Shown here piece by piece: positions 56,604 through 64,000 of a stretch of DNA of 64,000 nucleotides. The DNA is from Saxidomus purpurata (taxonomy: Eukaryota; Mollusca; Bivalvia; Venerida; Veneridae): positions 35,566,997 to 35,630,996 of the forward strand of contig JAFMSR010000006.1 of NCBI GenBank assembly GCA_022818135.1. Direction: 5' to 3'. The notes under the pieces were generated by a model. It made no database searches and was not told the DNA's origin. It was given only the letters and a program-made list of their open reading frames with translations. The position numbers were made by a program, and so were the translations under genes. The first letter of the stretch is position 1; each line of letters begins with the position of its first letter.

Positions 56604-58268
56604 GTAAGTGACCATATGATTTATGAATTTGTTTATCGACTATTATCATTTTACAAGTTATAGCATTCCAAAAGTTCCTTCTAGGGCACATCTGTCTATA
56701 TATTTTATTGAAGTACAAACTACGACAGTCTAAGCAAATTCAGGCATTAGTATCTACAATATTTAATACTCCAGCTTACCTAGCCTAATTAATTTAGCGT
56801 TTCAGTGTGACCCCTTTCACAGATCTGACATTTTATAACTGTCACACCATTTTCAAGAAGGCGGACAGCTATTAAATGTCAACCTGTAAAATCGGTTTGC
56901 CTTCGACGTGCAAATAGTGAGACTATAGCTTACCCAGTGAAGTTACCACATAAAGGGAAATAACCACACTAACGTAAACATGTAGTCTGTACGGAAAAGA
57001 ACGGCTATTGGTTGTTAGTTGGTTCCATCCAATTTTGAATATCACAACGTTTAATTTATAACGGAAACACACCGAAAAACGGCTTACGTGCTGCATTGTT
57101 CAGTCAAGTGTGTCTGTACAATTTAAGTGTCCCTTCCATGGAAGGAACAATGATAAAGTATACCTGGACTGATTAGGATATTAATCAATCTGACGACCTT
57201 ATAGTGACGGACAAGTCGCACCATTAACTAAGTTAATATTTACGACAATTTCCAATTTCTCATCGTATACGGCATAAGACATTGCAAATATAGGCTTACA
57301 CGTCATTTGAAAAAATTCCCAGGCTTTCAACGCTGGGAACCATCTTAAGGAAACCGGATGGACCCTTTCTGACCCCTTTTACCTCTGCAAGAAACTTTTA
57401 ATAGTTAGAACATGTGCGCCAAAAAAGTCGCAGTCGAAAACTGGAAGTCTCGTGACTACAAAAGAGTTTGCTGCAATCGTTACAGCTTAAGTTAATAAAA
57501 CTTAATGATAGCGTGAAAGCTCACACTTCTTAAAGATGACGTCATATTCTTAAAGATGGCGCCATGGTGTTTGATAAATAAGACTGCAGTCTTAAAAGAT
57601 TTCACATGCCTTACGAAGACGGACTCTTGTCTGTAGCAGGACACAAACACTAGTATCAAAATAGTCATATTTCTCTCTTTTTCAGTTCCGAACCTGTATG
57701 TTCCAACATATCTTCCAGTCATTGAAAAGTGATTTATTTTAAAGAAATAGAAACATTAACTGGAATGTTGTGTTCTTGTTTTCTCTCAGTCTATCTTACA
57801 AAGTTTGATCAATCTCCACATGTATTTTGCATTTCATACAATAACTCACATCGGGTAACATCAAAATAATAAAAGAAATTCCTAAAAATAATTAAAAAAC
57901 TATACAAGGGCCAACGTCCTGATACCGTATCTAACTGACAGACATATTTTCTTCACCATATATGTAATGATAATGTGTTCAGCTTTTGCAGTCAAAAGAA
58001 ATGCATTTTGTAAAATAAATTTTGAAAGTTTCTGTTTGCAAGTTGTATTAATGTTCGAAATGACCACAAGAAGCTAAAAAAGTCTGTTAAAGATTTTACG
58101 CCTTAAAAATGAATAATTCCACAATTTTTAATATGTATAAGATTTTATTCCTAATTACATTCAGTGTAAAATAATGAAAATCGTTTTTGAATATCCTAGT
58201 AAAGAATTAAAAATCCACCCATTTTCTTAACTATATTTTCCTTTCTACCTGTCAGCATGAAGACATAT
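56604..58268. other. Non-coding stretch (intron or intergenic)
   Basis: No further exon supported. Contains TTCCCAG...CTGGGAA near 57320-57345 and other short inverted repeats only. Confidence 0.45.
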
Positions 58269-58272
58269 TTAA

Positions 58273-58788
58273 AGGTCCATTACTAACGACCAAATCGAAT
58301 TTTGTTTGAAATCTGAAATTGTAACGGGCGTCTTCTCAGAAGGACACTTATGACCTTACAATCGAATGTGACCATATTGTGTTGAAAATTTGAGTTTAAC
58401 AAAAGAATTCATAGATTATATTTTGCCTTTTCAAAAACGAAAGTAGGTTTTCCAGTTTTCAAATATCTTGTAATTTTCCAGAAGTCTCCCAGAGAGAGGC
58501 TGTAAATAGGTTGTACATGAATAAGCATGCCAAATTTGAATCTCCAATGATGTGCAACATATATCTCTGACTGTTTACAACATGCAATAAAGCGAAAATA
58601 GGACAAAAAGACCACCCAGGTCAATCTAAGATAATACTAAAACATTCGCTTATTTTTCTGCAGCAGTATTGCAAACAAGGAAATACTTCACGGCCATTGT
58701 AAAGTTTTAGAAGCCAGTTTCAAACTGTATTTCCCTGTTATAATTCCAGATTTAAAAGAAATTTCGATCTAGTCTTAGTAATGGACCT
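58273..58788. mobile_element. TTAA-flanked MITE (516 bp)
   Basis: The ends AGGTCCATTACTAA match perfectly when inverted (14 bp). TTAA lies outside both ends (58269-58272 and 58789-58792). Non-coding interior. Confidence 0.85.
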
Positions 58789-58792
58789 TTAA

Positions 58793-59040
58793 GTTTAAGG
58801 GTATATATAAGGGCATTAACTACTGTAGTGTGAAATTAGGATAAATGCATTAACTAGTGTAGACTAAGGCTTAGGGTAGGCTTAATAAGTGTAGATATTG
58901 TTAACAGAATCGGAGTATACGACTAGCTATGGGTAAGGGCCTCAACTAGTGTAGACGTAGGGTAGATGCATTAACTAATGTGTACTTTGGGTAAGGTATT
59001 AACTAGTGTAGACTTAGGGTAAGGTATGAACTATTATTCT
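58793..59040. repeat. ~30-bp minisatellite containing TTAGGG, first array
   Basis: Degenerate units like ACTAGTGTAGACTTAGGGTA plus AGGTATTA. The same unit forms a second array at 62955-63105. TTAGGG (or a one-base variant) occurs about once per unit but not in tandem, so this is not telomeric repeat. Confidence 0.75.
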
Positions 59041-62000
59041 GTCATTTGTAGCATTATCGGCCCGATAACAGGGTGCCGGATGAATTTACTGATATACGGC
59101 AGTTGGCCACATGACTTGTATGTGATTGTCGGACTACTTAATTGAAAGAAAAATAATCCTGTAGCTTGTTTTCCACCCAAAAGCAAAGTACAGTATGAAA
59201 GTTTGTGTAATTTGTAGTCACATAATAAATAATTTTCGTTTGAAACTGGTCCCATTTCGAATTTATTACATAATCAATTCAAGTCTACGTCACCGAGGCA
59301 GTAATCTGGTAATGTTTTGGTAGCCATTATTTGTAGGATGGAGTTCTCTTGTATCGCGGTAGTAACGATTCCAACGGAAATAAAATAGATGAAAAAGTAT
59401 TTCTTCCCAATATCTGTTTGACCCTTCCCTCCAACCATTTTAATTAAAGTGAAAACAATCTTTCGTGCAACAGTTGATTGAATATAGAATAAAACGTAGC
59501 GGAAGTTATCCACCACGTTTCACCTATTAAAAAAATCCCACAATTCTATGTAATCGCGGTATTTAAATCGCGGCCCTACTTTCTGTTAATAAAATGTGCT
59601 TACACACTATAAAACTCATTGTTGATTCATGGAAGTATAAGTTTATGAAAAAGATTTTTATCTTAAATATTCAACCATTTTTACTGGAAAATATAACAGT
59701 TGAATTATCAGACTTTATCGACGCCATTTTGTTTAGTCGTCTTGTCGAGGACAGAGGGGGCATCTCAACTCAATGCATCTTTTAAACGAAAACATACTCT
59801 TTAGCTTGTCAAATGTTAACAAAAGTCATAGTGTCCATTTCAATGAAGGTAACCTTTTCTCTCTGATTATTCATCTGACTGCCGACCACAAATGACACAG
59901 TACAAGTCATTTTCATTTGCGGAGCACGTGCAAGTGCCTGTTATTTTTGTGTTCAAAGTGACGGCTCCTAGACACGCTTACTGGCGCATTCACGTGATTA
60001 AAACAACTTTATTCGTAAAAAACAATATGGCTGACGAGATTTAAATACCTTTCAAGGCTTTCGAATCAAATTAATTTTAATATGAGACAATTTTAAATAA
60101 GCGGGATGACGAGGAGAAACATTTTTGTATGAAATGGGATGATGTTACTTTATCTTCCCATTTACGATGAAATATTACATTATGTAATGCCACGTGACCT
60201 AATAACTTTTTGTTGACGTGTAGGTGCCACTGCAGTGTCAGCCTCGTTACGATCGGCAAAGAAAATAGAAAAGGGAGATTATCGCGATACCAGTTAAGGT
60301 GGAATGCGCCTCAAATTTATTTCTCGAATTCTCTTCTCACATTTGCACCATGTATATTTCAGCATATATCCGATTTCATAGCGAATTTCTTTTTTTAATA
60401 TCTTGTTAACTTTTTCTTCAGTAGTGCTTCAAACATAGCTTCTGACGTCACTTTTTTACCACCGCGCTTTCTTACGCTGTCGGCAGGTTTTTAAGCTGTA
60501 GCGTTTTGCCTTTGTAAAATATTTCCAACCTTCTGATTTTCTCTTATATCTTTAAATAATAGCTACAAACTGATATAAAATTGGACGTAAAAAGTTTGAC
60601 GTTGTAACCGCTATGCACGGATTTGTGACGTCAAAATGGAAATAAATGACTTCGAGTTTTGTTAAAATTTTAGCGTAAAATTAAATTTGTAAGAAATCGG
60701 CTCGATGAAAAAACGTAGAAGTTCAATATGTTTTGTAAAAACAATTTTGCTATTAGTTGACATTGTAAAAATTAGGGGTCACCGACTTTAGTATTTCGTA
60801 ATTTTACGAATTCGTACCCCTACCCCATGTCTGACATAAGCGTTTAAATGCAATATTTACATGTGTCCTTGGAATAATAAAATTTGTATGCTGAAATTGA
60901 TACTCTGTCAGATATATAATACTGTTTATGACAAAATACTAATGATCTAAGACATGAAATTAGCAGTATGTAAAATGTGATTACGTATATACGTATTGAA
61001 AAATAAAATATCTACTTCATTTAATTTTAGTTACTCACATCAATTGTCGCATACTCTTGCATGCCATAATAACTATAATATCGATGGATTCTTCCTGGAA
61101 TATGACCAGTTGTTGCACAGACAAGAGGAATTGAAGAGGCCCCGGTCAAATTCCGCTGATGGGATTCGAACCGGCAACCTTCGAATTAGGTGTCCGCAGC
61201 TCTACATCTACACATCGGCGTCTCCCTACATAGTGTTAACTTCATGTAAGATCGTTTACTACACAGTTTTGTTCGATTTTCCGTGCGATAAAAATGACCT
61301 CTTTCAATCATAGTGCATGAAACAAACCAAAATGCCATCTGCAGTCTATCGTCATGTTTAATAATATCGATTTTGATTGTCCGTGTGTTCGAAAAGGCAA
61401 GTAAGAAATGTTTTCTTCACTTTAATTTGGCCGTATAAATTATCTTTCATATTTTATAATCATCACAGGTTGGAAATGAGTTTTCCGTCACAAGTTTTAT
61501 ATGCTTTATTTCAGATTTGTAATGCTAAAGTTATAAATGAGAAAAAGCTGTACACAAAAAAATAGAAAGAAAACCAAATTACAGAGGAATAAACAGAAGT
61601 GAAAGACTGCTATCTATTGATAATTTCAAGAAAACATTTATTACATTACACATTTCAAAACAATTAGATGAATTTCATGTATGCCCGAAAAGCGATATGA
61701 GCGGAAACAACTATACATAGACTAGTGTATTGAATTGAAAGATTTCCCAGTTTCAATTCATTAGTTTTTGCTAAATCATGTCATACAAATAAGGATAAAC
61801 AGCTTTTTATAAGATAAGGACTTCACTTTATTTTAGTCAGACAATTGAAATAGTGCATACACAGGATAGAAAAAGACATTTGTTTTCAGATTTTCCTCTG
61901 ATCTTGCGGTATTTTATTTCGTCATTCCAGAGACTGAATTTGTACATGAATGTCCTGTCAGCAGCAGTAAGTTGCACAAAGAAAGGAATACTATTAATTT

Positions 62001-62639
62001 GAAGAGTACTGATTAGTGTCAGTGACAGTGCTTTCATTAAAAAAACTGGGATTCAATCATTCATGGAAAAGAAGCTTGATTGACTGAAATGAGATCGAAT
62101 GTCCGTAATTCGTTTTGTATGGGAAGACACAAAGGTAAAGATAGCATCAATGAAAGTTTTAAGGTCTTTGAATTTGAATTAATTTTCCGAAAAAACGTGT
62201 GCAGTGCTAACAAACGTCGTTAAGAAAATCGAAAGGTTGCACGGTGGCCATTTTGTTTTGAACAATCAGAAAAGGCAAACACGATGAGGCTCCAAATGCG
62301 GGATTTCTCACGGTGTATATGGGCTCATATACAGAGACTCTTGGCCAATCTGAATCTATAAAATTTATCTGCGGTATTATAACGTGAGAAATTTCTTCGT
62401 TATGCACATTATTCTGACATAAATAAAATCGGAAATGAGAACTACTTGTTGTCTGCGTGTGTCCAGTGCGCATATTATTTACTAATGTTAAAGGTAGTTT
62501 CACTATAAAACCAGACGTTTCAAGGTGTGTTTTCAATGTGAGAAAGAATGACAGGATACCTGACTGACTGATTGGATTTGTTTACCCTCGGTACTTGACA
62601 TTGTCATATGACCGAGTGTGGATACAACCTATTATTCTC
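59041..62639. other. Unique AT-rich stretch, no gene recognised
   Basis: Only short open frames without domains. Small palindromes such as TTTCGTAATTTTACGAA near 60795 occur. A tRNA-like piece is listed separately. Confidence 0.45.
61150..61222 (-). repeat. tRNA-like (SINE head) sequence with perfect B box
   Basis: On the minus strand TAGATGTAGAGCTGCGGAC (A-box region) is followed by GGTTCGAATCCC (perfect B box). A weak anticodon arm with CCT can be drawn, but position 33 is not T and the acceptor stem is poor, so it is not called as a functional tRNA. Confidence 0.45.
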
Positions 62640-62955
62640 TATATATCGTATACCTGGCATAAATACTTCACCCTGATTGGTCGATAACACTCACGTGCCG
62701 GGTTCGCAAAATTATGTGTAGACCTGGAAAATGATGTGTAGATCTGCACGGATTTTAAGACGTCATTTCTGCGAGTTTCACTACTCTTTATAAAGTATAC
62801 GATATAATAATTTTAGACTAATGTTTCGGTCAATACATAGTTTTGCGGACCTGGGAAAAATTATATTGACCTCAGACTTCGTCTTCGGTTAATATCACTT
62901 TTAACAGTTCCGCAAAAGTATGTTTTGACCTCAAAATCGGTCTATATTTGTAAAG
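62640..62955. repeat. Region with inverted TATCGTATAC motif
   Basis: ATATATCGTATAC near 62641 is inverted as GTATACGATAT near 62797. Further blocks (TGCGGACCTGG, ATTGACCTCA) occur in partly inverted copies. It looks like a decayed fold-back element; borders are unclear. Confidence 0.35.
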
Positions 62956-63105
62956 TGTAGACTATGGGTAAGATCTGTAACTAGTGATAACTTAGGGTAA
63001 GGTCTGTAACTAGTGAAGACTTAGGGTAGGAGTATTAACTACCGTAGATTTAGGCTTAGGGAATAGGCCTTTATTAGTGTAGACTAAGGGTAAGGACCGC
63101 AAGTG
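62955..63105. repeat. ~30-bp minisatellite containing TTAGGG, second array
   Basis: About five units like AACTAGTGAAGACTTAGGGT, the same family as 58793-59040. Confidence 0.75.
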
Positions 63106-63725
63106 GAATACTCTTATTAGGCTCAAAGCCGTTTATCTTTTTTAAAGTTATTTCATGTTTCTCGATAAGTAAGTCACATTATCTGAATCATGTTTCCCAT
63201 GACAAAGTAACCCATTGTAAGCTTAACTTTGTTGCGATTCTGATGAGTTAAGCCCATGTCGAATTCTGTCAGAACTTTTACGTTTGTAATAACTCTGCTT
63301 AAGGTGTTCGTGTGAAATTTTGTAAGGACGTTGACGTTTTCGAAAGAATGTATACGGACCAACACAACTGTTCTAGTCACGGGCGACATTAGTTCATAAT
63401 AGTTAACTTCGGGATTGCAGCTACTCGAGTGGTGTTATCACATAGACTCGCAGTGACTGCGTAAGGAACCAAAAACTAGATATATCATAGTTCATGTTTA
63501 CTTCTTTCACTCTAGTTAATGTAATACACAAAAATATGTAATGTTACTGGCTTACTGCATTGATCATTTGAAAGACTTATAACAGATTAACATCGTGTTT
63601 TGTATAACTGACTAGTTGATGACGATACAGTTTTTAAAAATGAGCGAAATACATAACAAATTCATAAAACTGCTTACCAACGCTACTCTCAGATTTACGG
63701 TGATGTGAAGTGCCATTTGATACAT
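63106..63725. other. AT-rich non-coding stretch
   Basis: Nothing recognisable. Confidence 0.45.
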
Positions 63726-64000
63726 TTTTTTTATTTCGTAATTACAAATTTCATTTCTTAAAAACGAAATAATGTTTCGTAAAAACGAAATAAAGATTTT
63801 GTTAAAACGAAATAACAATTCGTTAAAACGAAATAAGATTTATAAACGTTAATATATTTCGTTTTTACGAAATCTAATTTCGTTTTTACGAAATGTTTTT
63901 CGTAAATACGAAATCAAATTTCTTTTTTACGAAATGTATTAATTTCGTTTTAAATAAATATTATTTTGTTTAAACGAAATCTTATTTCGTTTTTACGAAA
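63726..64000. repeat. ATTTCG/CGAAAT hairpin minisatellite, right edge
   Basis: About twelve units of ~21 bp (ATTTCGTTTTTACGAAATGT type, both orientations) continue off the window. Each unit is a self-complementary ATTTCGT...ACGAAAT. Confidence 0.88.

Noticed and set aside
58793..59040. Interstitial telomeric repeat
   Set aside because: TTAGGG occurs once per ~30-bp unit rather than as tandem hexamers.
61150..61222. Functional tRNA-Arg gene on the minus strand
   Set aside because: Perfect B box, but weak anticodon stem, no T at position 33 and poor acceptor pairing.

Overview
The window is AT-rich metazoan nuclear DNA, probably from a mollusc and most likely a bivalve. It contains spliced coding exons with GT-AG junctions, an SLC2A-type sugar transporter cluster, an IAP-type RING exon, tRNA-derived SINE pieces, a decayed LINE reverse transcriptase, and many repeat families built from ~145-180 bp modules with GTCC/GTCG-rich leaders, a style familiar from bivalve genomes. 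The taxon is an inference; no species marker is visible.

Layout. 1-6206: a 1480-bp higher-order tandem repeat (three copies plus part of a fourth), split by an 877-bp TA-flanked DNA transposon. 6207-12377: mostly non-coding, with one rolling-circle-like element nested in a 20-bp minisatellite. 12378-24851: two tandem, incomplete SLC2A-like gene copies. The first keeps exons for TM5/6 (CPESP motif), TM7 and a Ser/Thr-rich exon. The second keeps exons for TM2, TM3/4 and TM4/5, a deleted TM5/6 exon and a TM7 exon. Introns are filled with repeats. 24794-34195: a 4.70-kb near-identical tandem duplication whose break lies inside the TM7 exon. 34196-43600: more repeats and the last exons of a gene ending in a RING finger (40193-41160), with a LINE fragment in its last intron. 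43600-51900: AT-rich non-coding DNA with nested repeats, a TTAA-flanked MITE and a hairpin minisatellite. 51987-56603: three phase-compatible candidate exons of an unrecognised gene, with SINE, MITE and palindrome insertions. 56604-64000: non-coding DNA with MITEs and minisatellites.

Main result. At least eight superficially different repeat families share one architecture. It starts after a T-run with a 5' stem-loop and a GTCC-rich leader, followed by 100-180 bp modules. It ends with a 3' sequence inverted relative to the 5' end, usually a short hairpin, then CT(A/T)G and another T-run. Three nested insertions (into a 20-bp minisatellite, into family I and into family D) show the ends directly. 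This fits non-autonomous Helentron-type (HINE-like) rolling-circle elements. Two of them end 5 and 18 bp upstream of transporter exon acceptors.

The second main result is a 24-bp minisatellite of about 37 units that begins exactly at the splice donor of a transporter exon. Its unit equals the last 11 nt of another transporter exon plus the first 13 nt of the following intron, so a 5' splice-site motif has been tandemly multiplied. The window also holds four distinct MITE families (five copies) with TTAA target duplications and TIRs starting AG, two TA-flanked CAGT-type MITEs, and several long palindromes.
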